DNA from: CAYJLW01 sp964370965
GTDB taxonomy: Bacteria > Actinomycetota > Acidimicrobiia > UBA2766
NCBI GenBank assembly: GCA_964370965.1
Contig: CAYJLW010000048.1
Location: 1-30,867 of the forward strand
Reading direction: 5' to 3'
DNA length: 30,867 bases
Shown here: piece by piece, positions 8,401-15,925 of the stretch
Layout: every line of letters begins with the position of its first letter
Numbering within the stretch: the first letter of the stretch is position 1
Program-made: the position numbers and the translations under genes
Notes under the pieces: model-generated
What the model saw: the letters and a program-made list of their open reading frames with translations, nothing else
The model's database searches: none
Told to the model about the DNA's origin: nothing

Positions 8401-11400
8401 TCCATGTCGTGCACATGCCCGTGGGGATCGGTGAGCGTGTCGAGGAGACCTATGGCGTCGCCGTCGAGGTATGTGAGGTCCACCGACTCACCCGCGGGAT
8501 TCGCAATGGACTGGAGGTACCCGGAGACCGGGTGCGGCGTCAGGGACGTCTCCTGGCCGAACGGGGCGACGAGTCCCGTCGGTGCCCCCGAGGCGCCCCG
8601 GGCCACCGTCGTGGTGTCGTAGTCGACCTCGTCGACCGCTTCGGATCCGGTCGGCCAGTCGTCCATGTCGCCCGCGTCGGGCTCGTCGTCGTGCACGCGG
8701 GTGAGGATCTTGGCGAGGCGGCCCTCGTCGTCGTAGAGGAAGGCGTCGGTGACCGCTCCCGTGAGGGCGTGTGACGTCCACAGGTGGCGGCCTTCGGGGT
8801 CGAACACGAACAGGCGGCGCCCGTCCCTGGAGGGGATGAGGATCTCCTCGCCAGTGAACCCGGGCCAGGGCGAGGCCACGCGCCTCACCTTGTTGTCGGA
8901 TTGGTCGGCGAGGAAGAGGCTTCCGTCGGGACCGACCGCCAGGCCGGAGCCGGTGTCGTGGCGGGCGAGCCAGTCGAGCAGGGCCTGCACGGGCAGACCG
9001 CCGTCACCGCATGAGCCCACAGGGACGGGGTCCCCGCAGCGCTCACCGTCTCCCACCACGGTCTTGATGATCCCGTCTTCGTCGACGTAGCGCACACGCA
9101 GGTTGCCCTCGTCGCTCACGTATATCCCGCCGTCGGAATCGAGGGCGATCCCCCCCGGGTAGGAGAGATCGGCATCCGTCGCCGGCCCGCCGTCGCCTGC
9201 GAACGTGGCGCCCCAGCCCTTCCCCGCCACGGTCTCTATCTGTCCTGAAGCATCGACGCGCCGGACACGGTGGTTGCCGCTGTCGGTGACGTAGATGCTC
9301 GATGCGTCGGGGGTGACGGCGATGCCCGTGGGCCGGCAGAGCTCCGCCGCCGCCGCCGGCCCGCCGTCGCCTATGTGGTCGTTGGGAGTGAACTCCACGC
9401 ACTCCCCCGACCCGGCGAGAGTGGTGATCGTGCGGTCCTCGCCGGGGGAGATCCGGCGGACGCGGTTGTGGTAGCTGTCGGCCACGTAGACGTTGCCCTC
9501 GACGTCGACGGCCACCCCCTCCGGGAAGTCGAAGCTGGCGCTCGCTGCCGGTCCGTCGTCGCCGCAGGGGTCGGTGTTCTGCGGGCAGACCGTGCCGTTC
9601 CCGGCGAAGGTCTCGATGATGCCGTCCGGGCGGATGCGCCTGATCCGGCTGTTGTCCGTGTCGGCGACGAACACGCTGCCGGCGTAAGGGCTGGCATCGG
9701 GTGCGACGGCGATCCCTCCCGGGTTGTGCAGCTCGGCCTCCGTGGCGGGGCCGCCGTCGCCGTCCTCGCCGGACACGCCACTCCCGGCGACCGTGGTGAT
9801 CGTGCCGTCCGGGGCCACTCGACGGACGCGGTGCACGTCCAGGACGAACACGCTGCCGTCCGCAGCGACGGCGACGCCGCCGGGCCGGTTGAGCAGGGCG
9901 GACGTGGCGGGCAGCCCCTCGTCGTCGACGACTCCGTCGCCGTCCGTGTCGGGGTAGCCCGAGTCGCCTGTGCCGGCGAACGTCGTGATCGCCGTGCCCA
10001 CGCTCGACGCGTTGCGGCGGGACCCGTCGCCGAAGTGGATGCGGCGAGCAGTGGGGTCGTAGGCGTGTCGAGCGCCCAAAGACCAGCCGCCGAGGTCCTC
10101 GGGCGGGGCGGACCAGTGCCCCACCGGCTGTTCCCAGGATGCGGAGAGGAGGACGTTCGAGCGGCTGTCCATTCCCAGGGTCTGGCCCGAGCCCGAGTAG
10201 AGGGCGAAGGAGTTGGACACCTCGGCGTCGGGCGCCGCGTACGTGGCGGAGTATGCGTAGGAGACCCGCACGGTGGCGGCCTGGCTGCCGTTGACCGCTT
10301 GGCCGTACGCGTCCGTGCCGTCCCACTCGTCGAACGTGAGCGTCTGGCCGCTCCCGACGTCGGCCACGTGTTCGGCATCGATGGCAGCGACCTCCGCTTC
10401 CGACCCGTAGCCGTAGCGGTAGGTGCGCCCCGCCACTTCCACTTCCACCTCCACGTAGACCAGTCCCGACGGCACAGCGGTGTCGTCTCCGGGGTCGTCG
10501 GGGTCGCCCCAGTCGGCGGGGGTGGCGGGGATCTTGAGCACGTTCTCCGCTGTGCGCCCGGGCACGCGGTCGCTGCTGTAGTTCAGTGTGTGGTCCGTGC
10601 CCGTGACGGGGAGGGACTCGCGCAGGACCTGCGTCTCGCATTCGATGATCGAGCCCGCAGTGAGGGACGGGCAGTCGCCTTCGTCGCCGCCGTCTCCGCT
10701 TGAACCCGGGGATTCGTTGGACTCGTCCCATGTGAGCGGCCAGTTGCAGTCGTAGGTGCTGAAGTGGGAGGTCGTGAACCGCCACAGTGACGCCGTTCCT
10801 GGGTACAGGCGGCGGAGTTCCTCCTGCTCGTCCGTCGTGACCATGGTGCCGTAGCGGCCGGTGGCGCCGAGGAGGAGGAGCTCCTCGGGTGTCTCGGTGG
10901 CGCCGTCGCCGTCGACGTCGAGGGCCGCCTCCGCGACACCGTCGCCGTCGGCGTCCCCGTCGAGGGCAGGGTCGAGGACCCCCAGGACCATGCCGTCGGT
11001 CATGGCGGCCCAGGACGCCGAGTCCGGGTCGTAGTAGCCGACTGGGACGGCGGCGGGGTTGCCCGCCCCGTCACCGATCGGGAAGGCGAGGAAGTTGTCC
11101 ACGTAGACGGCCACGTCCTTGTCGAACGTGACGTGCCCCCCCTCGCCGGCCTCGTCGACGCCGAGCTCGGCGGCGAACGTGTAGCCGCTGGACGCGGGCA
11201 GGCTGGCGGGCATGGCCGCCTCACCGTCGTCCTCGACGGTGTACTCGGTGGCCCTCACCGTGATCGAGGGGTCGTCGATGCCCACCGCCGACGTGCCGGG
11301 CTGGAACAGCAGCGACACCCGGCGCGTCCTCTCGGCCTCGCCCACGGGGCTGCTCCGTACCGACCGCCAGGTCGCGGCGTTCTGTTCGACCTCGTGGCCC

Positions 11401-12854
11401 GCATCGGGCACCGTGAGCGCGATGTCGGGGACCACGCAGTATTCCTGCCAGCCCACCGTGACGTGACGTTGCGCCGGGAGGCGGTCGTCACCCTCGAACT
11501 CCACGGTCAGGGAACTCCCGCCGTTGACCACGAGGTCCCACTGGCCGTCGGCTCGGGTCCTGGTCATGCCGTACTCGTCGTGTCCCTTGACGGACACGCG
11601 GACTCCGGGGAGCGGGGCTCGGGAGGTGTCGAGCACGCGTCCGCGGATCACGGCGGCGCGTCTCGGTTCGATCACCTCGAGGTTGATCGGGGTGCAGTCG
11701 TCGTTGCGTTGTACGGGGTCGTCGCCGGTGTAGAGGAACCGGGTGGCGGCGTACACGGTTGTGGCGACGGTGCGGTCGATGCCGGGTGCGCGGATTTCGG
11801 GGATCCCGCAGACGACGACGGTGGCGCCGGCCCCGGCGGTCTCGCCCTCGTCGTCCCTGACCGTCACCTTGGCTGTCCGGCTGCCCGTGGTCTCGTAGGT
11901 GGTCTCGTAGACGGGGTCGGGCCCGGAGTGCTCTGGGGTCCCGTCGCCGTCGACGTCGAACGCGTACTCGACGATCGTGCCGCCGTCGGGGTCCGTCGAA
12001 GCGCCGGCGTCGAACGTGACAGGGAGAGGGGCTTCGCCGCTCGAGGGTGTGGCCGAGAGGGCTGCCTGCGGCGGTGCCGACAAGACGCTGACGAAGCCGG
12101 ACACGGACGCCGAGGCGCCGTCGTCGTCCTGCACTGTGAGCGTGAAGAGGAAGATGCCCGCCGTGGCGTAGACGTGCGTGGCGTCGGCGCCTGATCCTGT
12201 GGACCCGTCCCCGTAGAGCCAGTCGTAGGAGGTGATGTGGCCGTCGGCGTCGCTCGAGTGCGACCCGTCGAAGGTGACGAGGAGCGGAGCAGGGCCGGAG
12301 AGCGGCGTGACCAGGGCGCCGGCGAGGGGGGGCCGGTTGGGCAGCGGCTCCACGACGGGTCTGGTCGTCGTCGTCGTCGTCGTGGTCTGCGGCCTCCGCT
12401 TCCGCACCGAGACGGGGGGCTCGGATGCGTAGTTCCCGGTGGCGCCCCTGTCGTCCACGACGACGAGTCGTACCGTGTAGTCGCCGGGGGAGAGAAAGGA
12501 CAGAGAGGCGGTCGGATCGGGGCCCGAGAGATCGACGGTCCCGTCGTCTTCCCAGTCCCAGCGGTACTCGGTGACGGTGCCGTCGACGTCGAAGGACCCG
12601 GACGCGTCGAAGGAGACCGTGAGGGGCGCATAGCCCGACGCCGGCGTGGCGGTGAAGTGGGCCACGGGAGGGATGTTGCGGGAGCCCGGGGGCGCGCCGC
12701 CGCCGGAGGGCGCCGCCGTGCCGACGGGGGGAGACGCCGGGGACAGGCCGGGCCCGAGGCTCCGCGCCGGGGGGCACAGGGACACGACTAATGCGAGTGG
12801 GAGTGCGAGTGTGAGGAGGAGGTTTCCCCTGGTGAAGACGGCAAGACGGCACAT
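5412..12854 (-). CDS. giant secreted PKD-TTR-NHL-YD/RHS protein, teneurin-like, with toxin-like C-terminal tip
   Basis: The 2480-aa protein starts with a Sec signal (residues 1-32). Three PKD domains follow (about 60-140, 175-255, 262-345), the first two split by an eight-Thr linker. Next are a transthyretin-like domain (about 398-480), an Asp-rich calcium-type stretch (650-680), a plug-like region (735-925), a six-bladed NHL stretch (955-1325) with repeated GDGGPA motifs, and a long YD-repeat shell (from 1340). The RHS core follows (GARWYDPHLGRW near 2280, ending DPSGL near 2312). The last ~165 residues are variable. Family knowledge: YD shells encapsulate and release C-terminal toxins, and teneurins share the TTR-plug-NHL-YD order. 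The ATG has AAGGG eight bases upstream. No immunity gene is visible downstream before the contig end. Likely exported and surface-attached; the target is unknown. Confidence 0.9.
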   Translation of the reverse strand: MCRLAVFTRGNLLLTLALPLALVVSLCPPARSLGPGLSPASPPVGTAAPSGGGAPPGSRNIPPVAHFTATPASGYAPLTVSFDASGSFDVDGTVTEYRWDWEDDGTVDLSGPDPTASLSFLSPGDYTVRLVVVDDRGATGNYASEPPVSVRKRRPQTTTTTTTTRPVVEPLPNRPPLAGALVTPLSGPAPLLVTFDGSHSSDADGHITSYDWLYGDGSTGSGADATHVYATAGIFLFTLTVQDDDGASASVSGFVSVLSAPPQAALSATPSSGEAPLPVTFDAGASTDPDGGTIVEYAFDVDGDGTPEHSGPDPVYETTYETTGSRTAKVTVRDDEGETAGAGATVVVCGIPEIRAPGIDRTVATTVYAATRFLYTGDDPVQRNDDCTPINLEVIEPRRAAVIRGRVLDTSRAPLPGVRVSVKGHDEYGMTRTRADGQWDLVVNGGSSLTVEFEGDDRLPAQRHVTVGWQEYCVVPDIALTVPDAGHEVEQNAATWRSVRSSPVGEAERTRRVSLLFQPGTSAVGIDDPSITVRATEYTVEDDGEAAMPASLPASSGYTFAAELGVDEAGEGGHVTFDKDVAVYVDNFLAFPIGDGAGNPAAVPVGYYDPDSASWAAMTDGMVLGVLDPALDGDADGDGVAEAALDVDGDGATETPEELLLLGATGRYGTMVTTDEQEELRRLYPGTASLWRFTTSHFSTYDCNWPLTWDESNESPGSSGDGGDEGDCPSLTAGSIIECETQVLRESLPVTGTDHTLNYSSDRVPGRTAENVLKIPATPADWGDPDDPGDDTAVPSGLVYVEVEVEVAGRTYRYGYGSEAEVAAIDAEHVADVGSGQTLTFDEWDGTDAYGQAVNGSQAATVRVSYAYSATYAAPDAEVSNSFALYSGSGQTLGMDSRSNVLLSASWEQPVGHWSAPPEDLGGWSLGARHAYDPTARRIHFGDGSRRNASSVGTAITTFAGTGDSGYPDTDGDGVVDDEGLPATSALLNRPGGVAVAADGSVFVLDVHRVRRVAPDGTITTVAGSGVSGEDGDGGPATEAELHNPGGIAVAPDASPYAGSVFVADTDNSRIRRIRPDGIIETFAGNGTVCPQNTDPCGDDGPAASASFDFPEGVAVDVEGNVYVADSYHNRVRRISPGEDRTITTLAGSGECVEFTPNDHIGDGGPAAAAELCRPTGIAVTPDASSIYVTDSGNHRVRRVDASGQIETVAGKGWGATFAGDGGPATDADLSYPGGIALDSDGGIYVSDEGNLRVRYVDEDGIIKTVVGDGERCGDPVPVGSCGDGGLPVQALLDWLARHDTGSGLAVGPDGSLFLADQSDNKVRRVASPWPGFTGEEILIPSRDGRRLFVFDPEGRHLWTSHALTGAVTDAFLYDDEGRLAKILTRVHDDEPDAGDMDDWPTGSEAVDEVDYDTTTVARGASGAPTGLVAPFGQETSLTPHPVSGYLQSIANPAGESVDLTYLDGDAIGLLDTLTDPHGHVHDMDYEAYGRLARDAQPVEDDGTVGWKETRRTETAGGWRVDLTTAAGTHTVFDTALDASGGVTRTVTDPEGQVTTLEVEADLSATVTHGDGSVTELEFGDDPRWGMAAPYVTSRVARQPGPDGVAGTGDDKTNVLRIQREADLVGDDPLFLERYEETATLDPGPPEETEDTTDDRTSTFELTTLTDVTGDGVADRFVVKESPEGRGTSFLVDPLGRPTEIRPPAVAAVAQEPIRFRFDEHGRPSAVTQGTRDTGFAYYPEDGAHAGALESRTDPEHETTSVTAYDGALRPTGLRLPDGAAFGYEYTGNGDVRTLEMPSGDRHEYGFSNRDLLTSYSPPAVDAADPASSFLYDTDGRPTRATRPDGSDTRVLYVSGTNDVDRVEERSDPGDPTPDTTTLSHDPATGHLAGVSEGDGDTMAFGWEGSLLSDVTWGGAVAGTVAYGYDDTLRTVSLSVDGAVSDYEYDNDDLVTGAGHLTVSRDPSSGAITGTTLGDVTTLRSYDGYGEAVDQQVRDGATTLYDLDTGAATGARDANGRVVASVETVEGASTTSEYEYDAGGRLHKATRAGATVTYCYDGNGNRTARYEYDAECGSGGVHTAGAVDDQDRLLTYGTLSFTYTPNGDLDTRTDTKGTIDPSDDETTRYSYGPSGLLAAVELPDGARVDYTSDAAGNLVRRVKTPAASPATDERYLYADGPNPVAKLDASNAVVARYVYATSGHVPDYVEAGGRQYLYVTDRLGSPRLLVGNDGTVVYRAEYDAWGEVVSADPDPGFQPFGFAGGLADPDTGLVRFGARWYDPHLGRWITKDPIGQAGGANVYAYVGGDPINAVDPSGLWGNDLETWTDISNFAAGMGDSLSFGLTGAVREAWGYDHVVDRCSAAYRLGDVAGLVVGLAMGLGVALAPAKAAKALSRLPGIGRTSGLFGRTSGALNHNNVLRIGWSWKQQVGDEVLRIGVGPKRGLPNWLRHLDIVGTGVSPVEFGFAAGTASSAVMSDGCGCQ

Positions 12855-13023
12855 GGCTCAGCCCTTCACATAGGTGTTTGTGGACGGTGTAACACACATT
12901 TCGACGGGTCGGGCGAGGACTCCTCCCGGGGTCGTCAAGGTTTGCGCGACGCCCGGACACGGACGGCCGGCGCGCCTCCGAGCGCATCGTGGGACAGCGG
13001 AGGGGGACGGGCTCTCGGCGGGA

Positions 13024-13041
13024 GGCGGGCGAGGACCCGCC
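13024..13041 (-). terminator. hairpin after rpmG
   Basis: GGCGGG (13024-13029) pairs with CCCGCC (13036-13041) around a 6-nt loop, beginning five bases beyond the rpmG stop codon. It has no T-tract. The remaining 12855-13023 is the upstream region of the giant RHS gene, with no clear promoter. Confidence 0.35.
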
Positions 13042-13046
13042 GGCGG

Positions 13047-13211
13047 CTACTTGGTCTCGCGGTGGAGCGTGTGGCGGCGGAGTCGGGGGGAGTACTTCAT
13101 GAGTTCGACGCGCGCCGGCGTGTTGCGCTTGTTCTTGGTCGTCACGTAGTTGCGGTCACCGGTCTCGGTGCACTCGAGGACGACTTTCACGCGGATCTCG
13201 TTCTTGGCCAT
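13047..13211 (-). CDS. rpmG: 50S ribosomal protein L33
   Basis: The 54-aa product is full length for L33, a small protein of the large ribosomal subunit near the E site. Recognisable stretches are YVTTKNKRNTP and ELMKYSPRLRRHTLHRETK. The paired CXXC zinc-ribbon motifs are absent (only one Cys is present), so this is the zinc-independent C-minus form. Actinobacteria often keep such a paralogue for zinc shortage; whether this genome has another copy cannot be seen. An upstream in-frame ATG exists but would add ~60 residues unlike L33. A TATCCT box nine bases before the ATG suggests a transcript with an almost absent leader. Confidence 0.95.
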   Translation of the reverse strand: MAKNEIRVKVVLECTETGDRNYVTTKNKRNTPARVELMKYSPRLRRHTLHRETK

Positions 13212-13220
13212 GGGCGCGTC

Positions 13221-13226
13221 AGGATA
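13221..13226 (-). promoter_or_regulatory. -10 box for rpmG
   Basis: TATCCT on the minus strand ends nine bases before the rpmG ATG, implying a leader of only about two to three bases. It matches TANNNT; no -35 element was recognised. Confidence 0.35.
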
Positions 13227-13446
13227 GCCGCTCCCGACGGCGGGCAACCAGGGGGGGTCCGCGCCCGGATCGTGAGGGAGTCCGGGGGGGACTTGCCCGG
13301 ACCCGCGGCAGGCACCCGGCGTCGCCGGGTCGCGACCCTCCCGCGGGCGGCTTCGGTCACCGTCAACCCGGTGTCGTCGTGGCCTCCCACGACGATCCAC
13401 GGGCCCCCGAGCGGCCCCCGACCTGCGCTGCGCTCACCGCACCCCC

Positions 13447-13452
13447 TACGCT
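13447..13452 (+). promoter_or_regulatory. -10 box for leaderless PfkB kinase transcript
   Basis: TACGCT lies seven bases before the ATG at 13460, and no Shine-Dalgarno sequence is present in between. It is the same hexamer and spacing class as at the malic enzyme gene. Confidence 0.5.
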
Positions 13453-13459
13453 CCCGGCG

Positions 13460-14476
13460 ATGGAACACGACCCGGCCCCCAGTGACACGTCCGTCGACGT
13501 CCTCGCTCTCGGCAACGCCCTCGTCGACGTCCTCAGCCACGAAGACGACGAGTTCGTCATCCGCCACGGCCTCCCCCGAGGGGCGATGCAGATGGTGGAC
13601 GCCGAGGCGGCCGAGCGCCTCTATGCGGCCATGGGGCCGGGCACCGAGGTCTCGGGCGGGTCCGCGGCCAACACAGCGGCCGGCGTGGCCTCTTTCGGGG
13701 GCCGGCCGGCGTACGTCGGCAAGGTCCGTGACGACCAACTCGGAGAGGTGTTCCGCCACGACCTCCGTTCCGCCGGCGTGCGTTTCGACACCCCCGCTGC
13801 CACGACCGGGCCGTCCACCGGACGCTGCCTCGTCGTCGTCACGCCCGACGCGCAACGCACGATGTCCACGTACCTGGGCGTCGCCACCGAGCTCACCCCC
13901 GCCGACGTGGACGAGGATCTCGTGGCGTCCGCCCGGGTCGTCTACTGCGAGGGGTACCTCTGGGACCAGCCGGCGGCGAAGGAGGCCATAGTGCATGCCG
14001 CCCGGGTCGCCCGGGAGGCCGGGCGCCGGGTCGCCCTCACCCTCTCGGACCCGTTCTGCGTCGACCGGCACCGGTCGGCGTTCCTCGACCTCGTGGCCGG
14101 CCACGTCGACGTCCTGTTCGCCAACGACGTCGAGATCCGTTCGCTCTACGAGGTGGACGACTTCGACGACGCCCTGCAGCGGGTCCGGGGCCACTGCGAG
14201 ATCGCCGCCCTCACCCGGAGCGAGCACGGCTCCGTCGTCGTCTCAGGGGACGAGGTGCACGTCGTCCCCGCCGCGCCCGTCGAGGAGGTCCTCGACACGA
14301 CCGGCGCCGGGGACCTCTACGCCGCCGGTTTCCTCTACGGCCTCACCCACGGGAGGGATCTCGCCACCTGCGGCCGCCTCGGCGCGATCGCGGCCGCAGA
14401 GGTCATCAGCCACCTGGGGGCGCGGCCCCAGATGTCGCTGGCGGCGACGGTGCCACGCCTGCCTGGTCGGGGCTGA
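13460..14476 (+). CDS. PfkB-family carbohydrate/nucleoside kinase, adenosine-kinase-like
   Basis: The 338-aa protein belongs to the ribokinase/PfkB fold, which transfers phosphate from ATP to a sugar or nucleoside hydroxyl. Seen are the substrate-side motif GGSAANTAAGVASFGG and the second PfkB signature DTTGAGDLYAAGF with the catalytic Asp (D285) and anion hole. The N-terminal GNALVDVL and the spacing resemble the adenosine kinase-like/sugar kinase branch common in many bacteria. The exact substrate is not decidable. The start follows a -10 box by seven bases. Its last 71 bases overlap the end of the convergent RodZ-like gene, so the two 3' ends are antisense to one another. Confidence 0.85.
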   Translation: MEHDPAPSDTSVDVLALGNALVDVLSHEDDEFVIRHGLPRGAMQMVDAEAAERLYAAMGPGTEVSGGSAANTAAGVASFGGRPAYVGKVRDDQLGEVFRHDLRSAGVRFDTPAATTGPSTGRCLVVVTPDAQRTMSTYLGVATELTPADVDEDLVASARVVYCEGYLWDQPAAKEAIVHAARVAREAGRRVALTLSDPFCVDRHRSAFLDLVAGHVDVLFANDVEIRSLYEVDDFDDALQRVRGHCEIAALTRSEHGSVVVSGDEVHVVPAAPVEEVLDTTGAGDLYAAGFLYGLTHGRDLATCGRLGAIAAAEVISHLGARPQMSLAATVPRLPGRG

Positions 14477-15263
14477 CGGGCTCCCCGGCAGCGGGGGCGG
14501 GGAGATCCTGGGGGATGCGCATCTGGGCCTTCGCCGGGATCGCCTGCCCGTCGACGGCCACGACCACCCGTTCGGGCCGGTTGACGACGAGGAGCACTTC
14601 GCGTCCCCGGAACTCCTTCGCCTGGCCCTTGCGGATCGTCTCGCTGAACACCGTGGCTCCGTCGACGGTGACCTTCACGCGCGACGGCCCCCCGGTGGCG
14701 CGGACGGTGACGGCGTAGACCGGCGGCAGGGTCGTCGTGGACGTGGTCGTGGTGGAAGTCGTGGTGGTGGTCGTGGCCTTGGTGGGGGCGGGTTCGGGTT
14801 CCGTGCGCCCACTGTCGCCGCTCCCCCCGCCGGCGAGACGGAAGGCGAGGAAGCCGGCCAGGATGACGACCCAGGCGAGGGCTACGTACAGAAGGGGGGA
14901 GCGACTCCGTGCAGGCCGCTGGCGTTCCAGCTTCTGGGAGAGCGGCGGGGACGTCCCGGCGGAGAGGGCCTCCACGAAAGGCTCCGGGTCGAGGCGGAGA
15001 GCGCGACAGACCTGGCGCACCTCCCGGCGGCCCGGCTCCCCGATCGGGAGGCGCTCCACGGCGCCGGCCTCGATGGCCTCCACGGTGAGGACGCTCACGC
15101 GGGCGCGCTCGGCGAGCTGCGCCGGGGTGAGGCCCGCTTCGTCGCGGGCCTCGTACAGCCGCAGCCAGACGTCGTCGCGACGGAGGCCGTCGTGGGCGCC
15201 GACGGCGTTCGTGCGGATGCGGATGAGGCCGTTCTCGGTTGCGTTGTCGGTCGTGTCGCCCAT
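14406..15263 (-). CDS. RodZ-like membrane protein with N-terminal HTH and DUF4115-type C-terminus
   Basis: The 285-aa protein has a cytoplasmic helix-turn-helix of the RodZ type (roughly residues 30-100, with LTPAQLAERARVSVLTVEAIE), a basic linker and one membrane span (about 125-147, YVALAWVVILAGFLAF). A Thr-rich external linker (TTTTTTSTTTT) and a beta-rich C-terminal domain with VKVTVDGATVF follow. In rod-shaped bacteria RodZ links MreB to the cell-wall machinery; in actinobacteria such proteins may act otherwise, so this is a family call only. The ATG at 15263 has GGGAGGT eight bases upstream, which decides against an upstream in-frame ATG. It is divergent from PadR across 97 bp and overlaps the 3' end of the PfkB gene. 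Confidence 0.8.
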   Translation of the reverse strand: MGDTTDNATENGLIRIRTNAVGAHDGLRRDDVWLRLYEARDEAGLTPAQLAERARVSVLTVEAIEAGAVERLPIGEPGRREVRQVCRALRLDPEPFVEALSAGTSPPLSQKLERQRPARSRSPLLYVALAWVVILAGFLAFRLAGGGSGDSGRTEPEPAPTKATTTTTTSTTTTSTTTLPPVYAVTVRATGGPSRVKVTVDGATVFSETIRKGQAKEFRGREVLLVVNRPERVVVAVDGQAIPAKAQMRIPQDLPAPAAGEPVSPDQAGVAPSPPATSGAAPPGG

Positions 15264-15347
15264 GGGGCCCACCTCCCGGAAACGCTGCGAGTCGGCCGCA
15301 CTGCGGAACGCGGCGAGCATACCTGCGGCCACGTCCGGGACTCCCGG

Positions 15348-15353
15348 TACGAT
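15348..15353 (+). promoter_or_regulatory. -10 box for leaderless padR transcript
   Basis: TACGAT ends seven bases before the padR ATG at 15361, in the short divergent space with the RodZ-like gene. No Shine-Dalgarno sequence precedes the ATG. PadR-type proteins often repress their own promoter, but no inverted repeat operator was recognised here. Confidence 0.5.
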
Positions 15354-15360
15354 TCCGCCG

Positions 15361-15903
15361 ATGACGCTGCGGATCTCCCCAACCGCGTACTCGCTCCTCG
15401 GGTTCCTCTCGATCGCCGACTCACCCATGTCCGGCTACGACCTCTGGCAGGCGATCCGCTCTTCGATCGGGCACTTCTGGAGCGCGAACCACTCCCAGAT
15501 CTACGCCGAGCTCCGCCGCCTAGAGGCCGGCCGGCTCGTGACCGCCGAGAACGTCACGCAGGAGAAACGGCCGGACAAGCGCGTCTACGTCCTCACGGAG
15601 GGGGGCCGGGCGGCGCTCCGGGACTGGCTCGACGCTCCCGCCGAGGCCCCGTACCTGCGAGACCCGTTCGCCCTCAAGCTCTTCTTCTCCCACGGCCGTG
15701 ACCGGGCCGACGTCGTCGCCTCGTTCCGGGACCAGCTCGCCCAGCACCAGGAGCGGGCCGACTGGTACGGCGACCTCCTCTCGCGCATCCCCATGGGCGA
15801 CTGGACCCGCTACCCCCGCATGACGATCGAGATGGGTCTGTACTTCGAGCGTGCCTACGTGGGTTGGCTCACCCACGCCATCACCGAGATGGAGTCCTCC
15901 TGA
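15361..15903 (+). CDS. PadR-family transcriptional regulator
   Basis: The 180-aa protein has the PadR winged helix at its N-terminus: SLLGFLSIADSPMSGYDLWQAI, then the recognition part HSQIYAELRRLEAGRLV and the wing with DKRVYVLTEGGRAALRDWL. The C-terminal half is helical and matches the dimerising VirR/AphA-like extension (length 180 aa is usual for subfamily 1). PadR proteins are mostly repressors that sense aromatic or membrane-active compounds; the ligand and targets are unknown here. An open frame extends upstream, but the ATG at 15361 directly follows a -10 box and starts the conserved region. It converges on the aminobutyraldehyde dehydrogenase gene with 22 bp between stops. Confidence 0.9.
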   Translation: MTLRISPTAYSLLGFLSIADSPMSGYDLWQAIRSSIGHFWSANHSQIYAELRRLEAGRLVTAENVTQEKRPDKRVYVLTEGGRAALRDWLDAPAEAPYLRDPFALKLFFSHGRDRADVVASFRDQLAQHQERADWYGDLLSRIPMGDWTRYPRMTIEMGLYFERAYVGWLTHAITEMESS

Positions 15904-15925
15904 ACGCGCCCGGTCGGATGCGACG

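Noticed and set aside
9043..10785. 580-aa frame and several plus-strand frames of 350-480 aa inside 5412-12854
   Set aside because: All are Arg/Gly/Pro/His- or Val/Gly-rich shadows of the giant RHS gene with no domain motifs.
5412..12854. Mobile element or phage origin for the giant gene
   Set aside because: No transposase, integrase, attachment site or phage structural gene is visible nearby; neighbours are housekeeping genes such as rpmG.
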